From: Nigrospora sphaerica
Lineage: Eukaryota > Ascomycota > Sordariomycetes > Amphisphaeriales > Apiosporaceae
Direction of reading: 5' to 3'
NCBI GenBank assembly: GCA_018287875.1
Contig: JAGVVL010000022.1
Coordinates: forward strand, 2,728,001 to 2,792,000
DNA length: 64,000 nucleotides
The position numbers and the translations under genes were made by a program. The notes beneath the pieces were generated by a model that did no database searches, was not told where the DNA came from, and saw only the letters and a list, made by a program, of their open reading frames with translations. Positions 47,529-57,590 of the stretch are shown here, in pieces; positions within the stretch are counted from its first letter, which is position 1; the number at the start of each line of letters is the position of its first letter.

Positions 47529-48894
47529 ACTCGATTCTTAATAAAATCAGTCTGCGAAGTCACCTCAATTAGGTTGTGTGGCGTCTGAGAGGCCTATAGA
47601 ACGCTTGCGGCTAGAAGGCTTCCAATAGGCGAAGGCGTCGATAACTTCACATCCAGCTTTGCGAGAACTCTTTCTAGGTCGAGAGGGACTAAACCAGCTC
47701 CAGAGAATCCAGCTTTGACGTTATTAAATGTAAAAACCTTTAAAAAAACGGCTTGGAAGGCGATTAGAAATTCGGTCTTAATGATATAGTTAATAAGTAA
47801 CTTCATGAACCCTTTAATCTCGCGCCTATACGCCCGCTTTAATGGGCTGAAACACCCAATATCTAGTGGCTAGAGTAAATGCGAGGAGTGCGGAGGCATC
47901 AAGACCGTGATGATGTTTTTCTCTTTACAGAAAGCTTGGAATTCGGCCGAAACGTGGCTCTTGTGCTCGTCGATTACTAACATCCGATATGGGCTTTTCG
48001 CGCGCAACGCGGTGTGTTTTTCGAAATGCTGAATCCAGTCTAGGCCCGTCTTATTATTGGTCCATCCATTCTAAGTCGGTTTAATTACCCAGTTACGTAG
48101 AAGGGTGCTGTCGGCGTACCAGTTCGCGAGATAGTAGGCGCGCTTTACCGCGATAAACGGCGGGACACACCAGCTATTGGAACAGACGCCCTGGATTATA
48201 GTAACCTATTTGCAATTACTAGGCTGGACCTTTTTTTGCTTCTCGCTTCGATCGACGCCAGTCACGACTATCGAGGACGTGATTTAGCCTATCATAAAGC
48301 CGATCTCGTCGAAGTTGTAGATATCCTTGTTCTAAATGCTGTATTTAGCCTTCAGGTTTGCGAAAAGCGCGAACCAGCCCGCGATTTTTTCAGGATCTTT
48401 GCAGAGGGCCCTCTAATAGTTGTATGCACGCGAAAAACGCGTCCGGAGGTCTCGTTGTCGCTTAACGAAGTTCGCGGCTTAACGCGTCCCGACGTGTGAC
48501 GCGTTGCGCGACGCGGCGATGACATTTGCTATATCTTCCACATTGTGCAACCGCGGCGCAAATCCTTGCGAATCTAGGTCGAGGATGTATCGGACAAGCG
48601 TCTTTTCTTTTAATTCAGTAAGACGAGTATTGTTGGCGCGTACATCGCGTTTAGAGTGTTTTCCGTTTATTCTACGTTGGAGGGTAGTTTGCGAGATGTT
48701 ATAGATAGCCGCCGCTTGTTAGCAGCTAAGTTTGGGGTTCTTCTTAATCGCCTGAATCGCTAAAATGATTCTAGACTCGCTAGAAGAGTGTTCCATAACT
48801 ATTGGTTAAGTTATAGGCAATTAAAATTGGAAGAGTTGAAATAAGTGGAAAGTGGCTCACTTGTATGACTGGCCCACTTGTATGACATCCACGT

Positions 48895-49565
48895 TACATA
48901 ATATTAAACATATTTCTATATTATTATAAGCAAGCTATTTATCTTTACTTATATAAAGTGTAGTCTTCTTATTATGATTTTTAACTAGTATAACTATTAC
49001 GGCTATAGCTAACTAATAGATAAATTCTAATAGATCTAAGTCTTTTAGTCTTTAAATTATAATCATTTTACTTAGTTCTTTATAAAGCGGCGTGATATAG
49101 TTTATTAAGGTGTGGTCTTTTTAGCGCTGTGATAATAAGACTTATTATATTGACTAGTTTTTAGAACTGTTATTAACTATATATTGCTTAGCACATATTA
49201 TTAATTATAAGACTAGTAAGTAGTTAGATATCTATATATATATAAGTTCTTATATTAGCTTTTGTTAAACAATGTTTTTAAAGAGCACTAATATAAAAAT
49301 TATAAGATTTGACTTTGCTCTTTAATATGTATATAGTACGTTACTAGCGAGCTAATGTCTTCTCAAACTTATAAAGACCGCTAATTAAAAGTTAACGTTT
49401 ATATAGTAATTTTAAAGTTAAAAGCGGCGCTTTTTAGGTAAGCTTAGACTTTTAATTAAGAACTACCTTATTACAAAGCTATTAGTATTAAAATATAATA
49501 ACATAGTTTATAGATCTTTAAATAAAATATATTAAGAACTATATATTTTTTAACTTTGATATCTA
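48895..49565. other. AT-rich RIP-like spacer between the two Fot1/pogo-like copies
   Basis: TA-rich DNA without open frames or recognisable elements. Confidence 0.5.
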
Positions 49566-49672
49566 ACGTGGGTGTCGGGTGAGTGGCGCGAGCGGGTGAG
49601 TGGCGCACCTAAAGGGAATCTTCACGATAAATCAATCGATTACCCAACTATAACGCCTTAAATCAATTCAAA

Positions 49673-50338
49673 CTAATCAGATTCCGGCTCTTCAGATGTT
49701 TCTGCATTCATTTCACATGTTCGCGCATTATGTCCGGCTGTTCCGCAGATGCCACATCGCCGCCCGCGCGGTTCTGACCTCGTTGCCCGACCGCTCCTTA
49801 TACACGTTTTCTCTCCTAACTGCGCATCGACGTTCTTTTGATCTAAAAGATCTTGGGCCTCGCCAATCTCGAGTGTTCCTCCTTGCTGTAGACGGGTCTT
49901 TTTTACTCTCCGACGTTTTGCGAGGCTGGAATTCGCCTCTCGAAGAGTCTTGACCTCCGCCCGTAAAAGAGCGACCTCGTGCATCATCGCCATCGCACCC
50001 TTCGCAAACTGGTCAACTGCCGATAAAATCGGTGTCGGAGAGCTTCCTTGGTGATGGCGGACTCGATTCTTAATAAAGTCAGTCTGCGAAGTCGCCTCGG
50101 TTGGGTTGTGCGGCGTCTGAGAGGCCCATGGGACGCTCGCGGCCGGAAGGCTTCCAGTGGGCGAAGGTGTCGATAACTTCACATCTAGCTTTGCGAGCAC
50201 TCTTTCCGGATCTAGAGGCACTAATCCGGCTCTTAAGAATCTAGCCTTGACGTTATTCGGTGTAAAAACCTTTGTAAATGCGGCTTGGAAGGCGATTAAA
50301 AACTCGGCCTTAGTGATATAGTTAACGAGTGACTTCAT
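49673..50338 (-). pseudogene. Transposase C-terminal part, copy B
   Basis: 222 codons following the insertion point: AFQAAFTKVFTPNNVKARF, GLVPLDPERVLAKLDVKLS, a Leu-rich coiled-coil-like stretch (VALLRAEVKTLREANSSLAK) and a C-terminal CCHC knuckle CGICGTAGHNARTC. A zinc knuckle at the end is common in fungal members of this transposase group. It is separated from its N-terminal half by the nested retrotransposon. Confidence 0.85.
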
Positions 50339-50390
50339 GAACCCTTCGATTTCGCGACCGTACGCCCGCTTTAATGGGCTGAAACACCCA

Positions 50391-50679
50391 TGTCAAGGCG
50401 CGGGCAGGCAGGCAGGCAATGGAGTCGATTCAGGTTCTATGCTACAGGTCCAGGTTCCTATTCTGTTCGGTACAGGTCAGGCTAGCAGACAGGACGTAGC
50501 TTGAAGAGCTACAACTAAAGTCTTCTCGGTCGCAGACTTCTTATCTAAATCCCCAACGGAGGTCCGTACCGAGCGGTCTTGACAGAACTCCATCGCGGGA
50601 CGACTAATCCGTAGCTAGTTTAGGATGTCTCAGGGGCTTCCCTGTGCCGGTAGGGCCTGTCACGGTCCACCCCGTGACA
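50391..50679 (-). repeat. Gypsy 2 LTR, outer extra copy
   Basis: 289 bp, TGTCAAGGCGCG to CCCCGTGACA. It is followed by the spacer GTACTCCCCT, which resembles the internal purine tract next to the second LTR. Confidence 0.92.
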
Positions 50680-50689
50680 GTACTCCCCT

Positions 50690-50978
50690 TGTCAAGGCGC
50701 GGGCAGGCAGGCAGGCAATGGAGTCGATTCAGGTTCTATGCTACAGGTCCAGGTTCCTATTCTGTTCGGTACAGGTCAGGCTAGCAGACAGGACGTAGCT
50801 TGAAGAGCTACAACTAAAGTCTTCTCGGTCGCAGACTTCTTATCTAAATCCCCAACGGAGGTCCGTACCGAGCGGTCTTGACAGAACTCCATCGCGGGAC
50901 GACTAATCCGTAGCTAGTTTAGGATGTCTCAGGGGCTTCCCTGTGCCGGTAGGGCCTGTCACGGTCCACCCCGTGACA
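50690..50978 (-). repeat. Gypsy 2 LTR, inner 3' copy
   Basis: Identical by eye to 50391-50679 and 56259-56547. It is followed on its inner side by GTACTCCCTCCTT, the polypurine tract on the minus strand. Confidence 0.92.
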
Positions 50979-51033
50979 GTACTCCCTCCTTAAGGCGGAG
51001 TTCCATCGACGCGGTTCTGAAGGGCGGACGGCT

Positions 51034-51330
51034 AAGCCTTCCGTAGGTTAATAGGTCTCGGTTTCTCTGGGTATCTCCGGTGGAAGTTTGCCACTACCTC
51101 GCTGGCGTTAGCGACGTATTCCGCAGGCTCCTCGGTTAGTTGGTCGTATCCAGCCCACTTCACGGTGTATTTTAAACGGGAGCCTCGGCCTCCGCCTCGG
51201 TTGTCCAGACGGGAATCCAGGATGTCTTCGACTTCGAACTCTTCGACGCCGTCGACCTCTATAGGCGGGGCGGTGGTTGTACTTGACCGGGGGCAGGATC
51301 GTCAGGATCAGGACGGAGTAGGCTAACATG
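51034..51330 (-). pseudogene. Gypsy 2 pol, chromodomain
   Basis: On the minus strand: [24 protein letters not shown], then [13 protein letters not shown] and a stop near 51034. A typical chromodomain, out of frame with the integrase body. Confidence 0.85.
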
Positions 51331-52511
51331 GAATACCGGGTGGTTTCTCATAGACGGGGGCAGGTTTAATTGATAAGCGTACGGGCTCACGACCTTCGTA
51401 ATGGTGAAGGGTCCGAGTTGCTTCCAGTCGAGTTTCTTCTGAGGGCGTTTCGTCCGTATATTTCGGGCGTCAAGCCAGACTTTCTGGCCTACTTGGTATC
51501 GGCGGGCGGGGCGTCTTTTACGGTTGGCGTATTCCTCGTGGCGGGCTTGCGCTAAACAGATCTCCGACTTTAACATCTCGTGGACTTCCTGAATCTTCTG
51601 GGCGACGCGCTCAGCGTCTAGGGCTGCAGGGGTACGGTCGGGGTCCAGTGGTTCAAACCCGATTCTCGGGTGGAATCCGTAGTTCGCGAAGAACGGTGTG
51701 GTCTTAATGCTCTCATTCAGGGCATTGTTTAACGCGAATTCAGCTAAGGGGAGCCAGCGGCTCCAATCGTCTTGTAAGTACGACACTTGGGCGCGGAGGT
51801 ACTGTTCTAGGAACGAGTTCGCTCGTTCGGTCTGGCCATCGGTCTCGGGGTGAAAGGCAGTCGACAGCAGGCTTTGAATACCTAGTCGGTGGGTTAGGTG
51901 TCCCCAGAATCGTCCCACAAATTGGGGACCTCGGTCGGAGATTACGGTTCTCGGTAGGCCGTGTAGTTTCCAGACGTTATTCAGGTATAGGCGCGCGACC
52001 TCGTCGGCGCCACAGGTGTCTCGGCAGGCGATGAAGTGTTTCATCTTCGTTAAGCGGCAGACCACGACTAAGATAGCGTCGTAGCCGTCACTCTTCGGTA
52101 GGTGTACGACGAAGTCCATCGAAATGTCCTGCCATGCTCGTTCGGGTACGGGCAGCGGGCGGAGCACCCTTGCTTAGCTTCGCGGGAAGAAGTGGTCCGG
52201 CGGCAGGTGTGACAGTTGTTAGTCCATTGCTCCACGAAGGCGTACATCCGCGGCCAGTAGTAGTCTCGGGACAGGGTCTCGTACGTGCGGGCTCTCTTTA
52301 GGTGTCCAGCCACGGCAGTGTCGTGGTACGAGCGAGTCAGTTCAGCGCGGAGTTCGGGTAAGTCAGGGACATAAAGGCGGTCGCGGTAGTATAGCATACC
52401 AGCTCGTTCCTCGCACTCGGCAAGGGAGATTAAGGGGTGGCGGGGGTTTCCGGTGCGCAGTGCCTTTAAGATGGAGTGAACGGTCTCGTCCGACTCGTAT
52501 CCTCGGGTCAT
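51259..52511 (-). pseudogene. Gypsy 2 pol, integrase
   Basis: Two overlapping frames. The zinc-binding part (52068-52511; HLKRARTYE, CHTCRR) is followed by the catalytic core (51259-52167; [35 protein letters not shown]). The D, D, E residues are present. One frameshift lies near 52165. Confidence 0.9.
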
Positions 52512-52714
52512 GAGGTTCTGAATAGCTGGCGGCAGTAATGGGGCGTGGCGTTCTTGTCGTAGAGATGGTATAATAACAGGCTGGGGGTCTAGGTCGACGG
52601 CGCTTAGTTCTAGGGGACGGCTAGGAGCGGATTGCGATCTAGTTACGGCGTTGGCTCGGGTCGGGATTTCCTCGAAGCGGACTGATTTCCTTTGCGGTTC
52701 GAAGTTCTCTTTCT

Positions 52715-54007
52715 TTAGGACGACTCTACTTTGGTGTAGCAGTCGTTCATCCCCTCTTTAGGTAGGTCCTCTGACCTCCTGGTCAGGGCGTCGGGTTTTA
52801 TTCCTTGCTTCCCGGGTCGGTACACGATCTTAAAGTTAAATCGAGATAAGAATTCAGACCATCTTGCTTGTCGGCGGTTTAGCAACTTTGTCGTTGTGAA
52901 GTATTCCAGGTTCCGGTGGTCGGTGATGACCTTAATCGGCGACAACGCGCCTTCCAGTTCAGGACGCCATTCTTCGAAGCAACGAATGATGGCTAGAAGT
53001 TCCTTATCGTAAATCTCGTAGTTACACTCTGTCGAAGAGTGCTTTTTTGAGAAGAAGGCAACTGGGCGTAGAATTCCGTCGTCTCCGTACTGTGACAGCA
53101 CACCAGCAGAGACATAGTCAGAGGCATCGGTCTCTAAAATCACTTCTTTCTCCCAGTCGAAGGGAGCCAGGATCGGGGCCGATGTGAACGCGTTCTTTAG
53201 CGCAACGAATGCATTCTCACATTCTTCTGTCCAAGCGAATTCAACCCCTTTCCTTGTGAGGTTGACTAGCGGGGCGACAATCTTCGAAAAGTCCCGAATG
53301 AACCGGCGGTAGAAGTTCCCAAAGCCGATAAACGCTTGTACGTCGGTTAAGCAGGACGGAGTGGCCCAGTTCTTGACTGTCTCAATCTTAGCGGGGTCCA
53401 TGCGTAGGCCATCGCGGCCAACAATCATCCCTAGGAATGTGGTCTCAGTTTTAAAGAATTCGCACTTCGACATTTTCGCGAATAAGCCGGCCTCTCTTAA
53501 TGCTTGAAGCACCTTCCGTAGGTGTTCGACGTGTTCCTCGCGGGTCCGGCTGTAAATTAGGATGTCGTCTAGGTACGCAGTGCAGCAGATGTCTAGGTGG
53601 TGTCGTAAGGTATCGTTAATAAACCTTTGAAATGTGGCAGGGGCTCCAGTTAGTCCGAAAGGCATAACTAATGACTCGAATAAGCCAAAACGGGTGCGGA
53701 ATGCGGTCAGGTATTCTTGTCCCTCTTTAACCCTGATCTCGTTGAATGCCGCAATGATGTCGACCTTAGAGAAATACTTCATTCCCTTTAGGTTATTCAG
53801 GGTCTCCTTAACTAGGGGCAGCGGGTAACGGTCCTTAATAGTGATGTTGTTTAGGGCGCGGTAGTCGACACAGAAACGGAGGCCTCCTCCAGGCTTCTTA
53901 ACGAACAGGACGGGGGACGCGGCAGGGGACGAGCTCGGTCGTACGAAACCCTTCCGAAGGTTCTCTTGCAGCCACTCTTTTAATGCGGCTAGTTCATTGC
54001 GGGACAT
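52715..54007 (-). pseudogene. Gypsy 2 pol, reverse transcriptase and RNase H
   Basis: RT motifs [30 protein letters not shown] and the catalytic YLDD (about 53564-53575), then RNase H with [13 protein letters not shown] and [10 protein letters not shown]. This frame is intact over 430 codons but separate from protease and integrase. Confidence 0.93.
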
Positions 54008-54763
54008 GGCGTATAAGGGGCCGAAGGGGGCGTCTTCCTTCTATCAGTTTGATCTCGTGGTCGTGAGTTCTATGCGGTGGTAACCTCTCCGCTTCTTTAA
54101 GCGAGAAGACGTCCTCAAAATCTCTCAGTTCAGGCGGCAGTTGTTTAGATAGGGTAAGTTCGGGGGCCTCTGATAGGCGTTCTTCGATCTTTTCGACGGT
54201 GACGGGGAACGCAGCGTATCCTCTTCTTAGGTACGCTGGACAGGCGCGGGGGAAACCTGGGCAATGTCCCAACGGGATAAGGCCTCGGGGCGGTTCGGCA
54301 GGTTCTCAGGACGGGCTCGGGCTGGAACGTCATGCAGGGCGGTGACCTTCATAGGTCTCTCCGGTGTGTTGCAGTTTTGGCGACAGAACTCGCTGTCGAA
54401 CATGAACGTGTGGCTCGCGAACCCTATACGAGGATCGTGCATCTTAAGCCAAGGGATTCCGAGGACAACAGGAAAGTAAGCTAGCTGGGTTACGAAGAAG
54501 CGTAGTCGTTTCTCGTAATGGTCGTTTATCCGCATTGAGCACTCAACGAAGTGAGTGACCTTCCCGCTTTCGCTAGGGCGGCCATCGATCACTTCGATCT
54601 CAAATGACCTTCTCAGGGGTCTCATAGGCAGCTCATGGGCTTCGGCCCAACTACGGTCGATGAACGCTTTCGCAGCGGCTCCAGAATCAGTCAGGGCGTA
54701 AGTCGGCAGGGTGTAGTCATCGGTGGCCAGGGTGACAGGTAAAACCATAAGTTTTCCACGCAT
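53994..54763 (-). pseudogene. Gypsy 2 pol, aspartic protease and linker
   Basis: The frame 54227-54763 has ALTDSGAAAKAFID, the retroviral-type protease active site, and FPVVLGIPWLKMHDP. A second frame (53994-54272) continues with ELRDFEDVFSLKEAERLPPH, the usual lead-in to RT. Confidence 0.85.
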
Positions 54764-54881
54764 ATCTTCCTCTTCGCGGATAGATAGGCCGTGGACGGAA
54801 CGGGCAGATATCGGTAAGGGCAGCGGAGTCGGGGCGCTGGGCTCGGGAGCCTGTAAGCGACTTAATACAGGCTCACTCCGT

Positions 54882-56220
54882 TTAACGAGTGAGGACTGTC
54901 GTTCCGTAGGGCTTGGAACCGGTTAGTAGGCGTAGGGGAGTACGAGACAGGCTGCGGAGACTGGATCGGCGGGGGCGATGGTAGAGCGGGCGTGGCGGTA
55001 ACAGGAGCCGGGGGCGGGCTATTCCGGGGCTGGTTGCTCGGGCGTAACGGAACGGAACGGAGCGTAAGTCGGGTTTAGGGCATTGGGCTACCTTATGGTC
55101 TTGCCGGCCACAACGGAAGCACTCTCCTCTCTCTTTACGGCCTGACGGAGAGCGGGGGCGGCTACGCTGGTGACTCAAATCCATAGGGTCACCGGCGTCG
55201 GTCTTAGCAGCGGGCTGGCGGGATTCGTTCCAGGGAGGTACGTAAGGACTGGCGGTACTGTTAATCTTAGTCGTTCCTTTATGACCGTTAACCTGACGCT
55301 GGTGCTGGCGGAATCGGTTGTCGAGAGTCTGAAGATGACGAGCAAACGCACGATACTCTCTCGTGGGGGCCGGGTTATGTAGGAGCATGTCCTGGATCTC
55401 GCGGGACACGCCTTGGGACAGTAGGGGGCAGGGCAGCTTCGGGAACTTCGCTCTCTAACGCGAGTCTCTCGAACTCTGCGAAGAAGACGCTGAAGTCTAG
55501 ATAGCGTTGCTTCAGGTTGTACAGCTTATTCTCGGCGTTCTGTTTCCGGTCGGGGTCTCCAAAGGCTTCTTCTAAGTATGACAGCATATTGGTGTAGTCT
55601 AGGAACTGCGGGATTCCGTACTGGATACGGGGCAGGATCAGGTCGTAGGCTTTTCCGGACAGGCGGCTGGCGACATAGTTCAGGCGGGAAACAGCGGACG
55701 GGAACCGGTCGGCGTTAGAGACCATTTTCGAGTGGACTTGTTGGACGAATCTTCGAAGGTCGCTTCGAGTTCCATCAAACTCCTTTGGGTCAGGGATCTT
55801 CTCACTGAGGGAAGCGGGCTCCGAACGTGAGGTAGGAGCAGGTGCAGGCGTTCGCGGAGCATGATCTTCCTGCGCTTCAGCAGCAGGTTCAGGACGGGGA
55901 GACAGTTCGGTTGGGGGGGTCTGTACGGCAGGGCGGGCGGAGTGGAGGAGTCGTTCATTCTCAACACTCAGTTGGATGAGCGCCTTCTGTTCCTTCTCCA
56001 GTCGATCTTCTTGGTATCGGACTACCCCTTCTTTCTCTATGAGAGCAGTCCGGGCCGAGGCGAGGGCGGTGTCCTTCTCGGACAGGGAGACTTCCAGGGA
56101 CGAGATATAGCCGTGCAGCGTGCGTAGGTACATCAGCCATCCGGCGGCGTCGCTTTGAACACTGGCAAGCAGTTCGTCGGGGTCTTCGGTGTCAGCAGGG
56201 GCAATCGGGCGGTTCGACAT
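54882..56220 (-). pseudogene. Gypsy 2 gag
   Basis: ATG at 56220 (MSNRPIAPADTEDPDELLAS). A coiled-coil-like head, a Pro-rich linker, then a capsid region (KIPDPKEFDGTRSDLRRFVQ, LSYLEEAFGDPDRK). A one-base shift in the CTGCCCCCTACTG run near 55430 moves to the frame 54882-55409. That frame ends with the zinc knuckle CFRCGRQDHKVAQC. Confidence 0.9.
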
Positions 56221-56258
56221 TTCGAAAGCAGTGTCGAGCTTAGGAGGAAGCTACGTAA

Positions 56259-56547
56259 TGTCAAGGCGCGGGCAGGCAGGCAGGCAATGGAGTCGATTCA
56301 GGTTCTATGCTACAGGTCCAGGTTCCTATTCTGTTCGGTACAGGTCAGGCTAGCAGACAGGACGTAGCTTGAAGAGCTACAACTAAAGTCTTCTCGGTCG
56401 CAGACTTCTTATCTAAATCCCCAACGGAGGTCCGTACCGAGCGGTCTTGACAGAACTCCATCGCGGGACGACTAATCCGTAGCTAGTTTAGGATGTCTCA
56501 GGGGCTTCCCTGTGCCGGTAGGGCCTGTCACGGTCCACCCCGTGACA
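56259..56547 (-). repeat. Gypsy 2 5' LTR
   Basis: 289 bp, identical by eye to the two left LTRs. It is followed by ACCCA, the second half of the target duplication (first half 50386-50390). Confidence 0.93.
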
Positions 56548-57490
56548 ACCCAACGTCAAGTGGCTGGAGTAGATACAACGAGTGTGGAGGTATAGAGACC
56601 GCCACGATGTCTTTCTCTTTACAGAAAGCCTGGAATTCGGTCGAAACGTGGCTCTCGTGCCCGTCGATCACTAATAGACGATATCGGCCTGTTGCGCGCA
56701 ACGAGGTGTGTTTATCGAAATGCCGAATCCAGTCCAGGCCGGTCTCGTTATCGGTCCATCCATTCTAGGTCGGTTTAATTACCCAGTCGCGTGGGAGGGT
56801 GCTGTTAGCGTATCAATTGGCGAGGTAGTAGGCGTCTTTTACCACGATGAACGGCGGGACACACCAACCATTGGAACAGACGCCCTGGATCACGGTAACC
56901 CATTCGCGATTGCCAGGCTGGACTTTTTTTCGCTTTCCGCTGCGATCGGCACCGGTCACGACTATTGAGGACGTGATTTGGCCCATCGTGAAGCCGGTCT
57001 CGTCGAAGTTGTAGATATCCTCGTCCTGGATGCCGTATTTGGCCTTCAGGTTCGCGAAAAGCGCAAACCAGCCCGCGATTTTCTCAGGATCTTCGCAGAG
57101 GGCCCTCTGGTAGTCGTATACGCGAGAGAAACGCGTTCGGAGGTCCGGTTGTCGCTTAACGAAGCTTGAGGCCCAACGCGTGCCGACGCGTGACGCGTCG
57201 CGCGACTCGGCAATAACATTAGCCATATCTTCCACATCACGAAGTCGCGGCGCAAACCCTCGCGCATCTAGGTCCAGTATGTATCTGACAAGCGTCTTCT
57301 CTTCCAGTTCGGTTAATCGAGCTGACTTAGGGCGGGTATCTTACCTAACGTGTGTGCCGGCCATTCTTCGACGTAGGGTAGTTTCCGGGACGTTATAGAT
57401 TGTTGCAGCGGCTCGGCGGGTTAAATGAGGGTCTTTCTGGAGTGCTTGAATAGCAAGAACCATCTGACCCTCTTTAAATGCGTTCTCCAT
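56548..57490 (-). pseudogene. Transposase N-terminal part, copy B
   Basis: ATG at 57490 (MENAFKEGQMVLAIQALQKD). A helix-turn-helix, a CENP-B-type domain (WASSFVKRQPDLRTRFSRVY), then DIYNFDETGFTMG with the first catalytic Asp follow. The second Asp is in LVIDGHESH and the third in LQPLDVG at the insertion edge. In-frame stops near 57348, 56815 and 56765 show that it was already dead or has decayed since. Confidence 0.85.
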
Positions 57491-57590
57491 GTTTATTTGT
57501 GGAGATGTAGTGTCTTAAAGTTGAAGTAACGAATTTTAGCTGGAAGTGCGCCACTCACCCGCCTGCGCCACTCACCCGACACCCACGTTA

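Larger units (their letters stand above)
46868..48795 (-). pseudogene. Transposase pseudogene of copy A
   Basis: From an ATG at 48795 the minus strand shows a helix-turn-helix (IYNISQTTLQRR), a CENP-B-like region, IYNFDEIGF around the first catalytic Asp, and LDVKLSTPSP near the C-terminus. Scattered TAG/TAA codons interrupt it where copy B has Trp or Gln. A solo LTR at 47204-47528 splits the 3' part. Confidence 0.8.
46742..48894 (-). mobile_element. Fot1/pogo-like element, copy A, inactivated
   Basis: TIRs start ACGTGGATGTCATAC on both ends and are flanked by TA (46740-46741 and 48895-48896). Without the solo LTR inside it the element is about 1.82 kb, close to copy B without its insert (about 1.86 kb). 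The interior resembles copy B with many transitions. Confidence 0.85.
50391..56547 (-). mobile_element. Ty3/gypsy chromovirus 2 with three LTR copies
   Basis: Flanked by the 5-bp target duplication ACCCA. On the minus strand the order is 5' LTR (56259-56547), gag, protease, RT-RNase H, integrase, chromodomain, a purine tract, LTR (50690-50978), a 10-bp spacer and a further LTR (50391-50679). All three 289-bp LTRs look identical, so insertion or rearrangement is recent. Gag and pol are split by several frameshifts. The family differs from gypsy 1. Confidence 0.92.
49566..57588 (-). mobile_element. Fot1/pogo-like element, copy B, split by a nested gypsy element
   Basis: The termini ACGTGGGTGTCGGGTGAGTG (left) and its inverse (right, ending 57588) are flanked by TA (49564-49565 and 57589-57590). 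The TIR contains two imperfect GGGTGAGTGGCGC units. The 6.16-kb insertion 50391-56547 with duplicated ACCCA lies inside the transposase gene, directly after the third catalytic Asp (LQPLDVG). Without it the element is about 1.86 kb. Confidence 0.9.
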
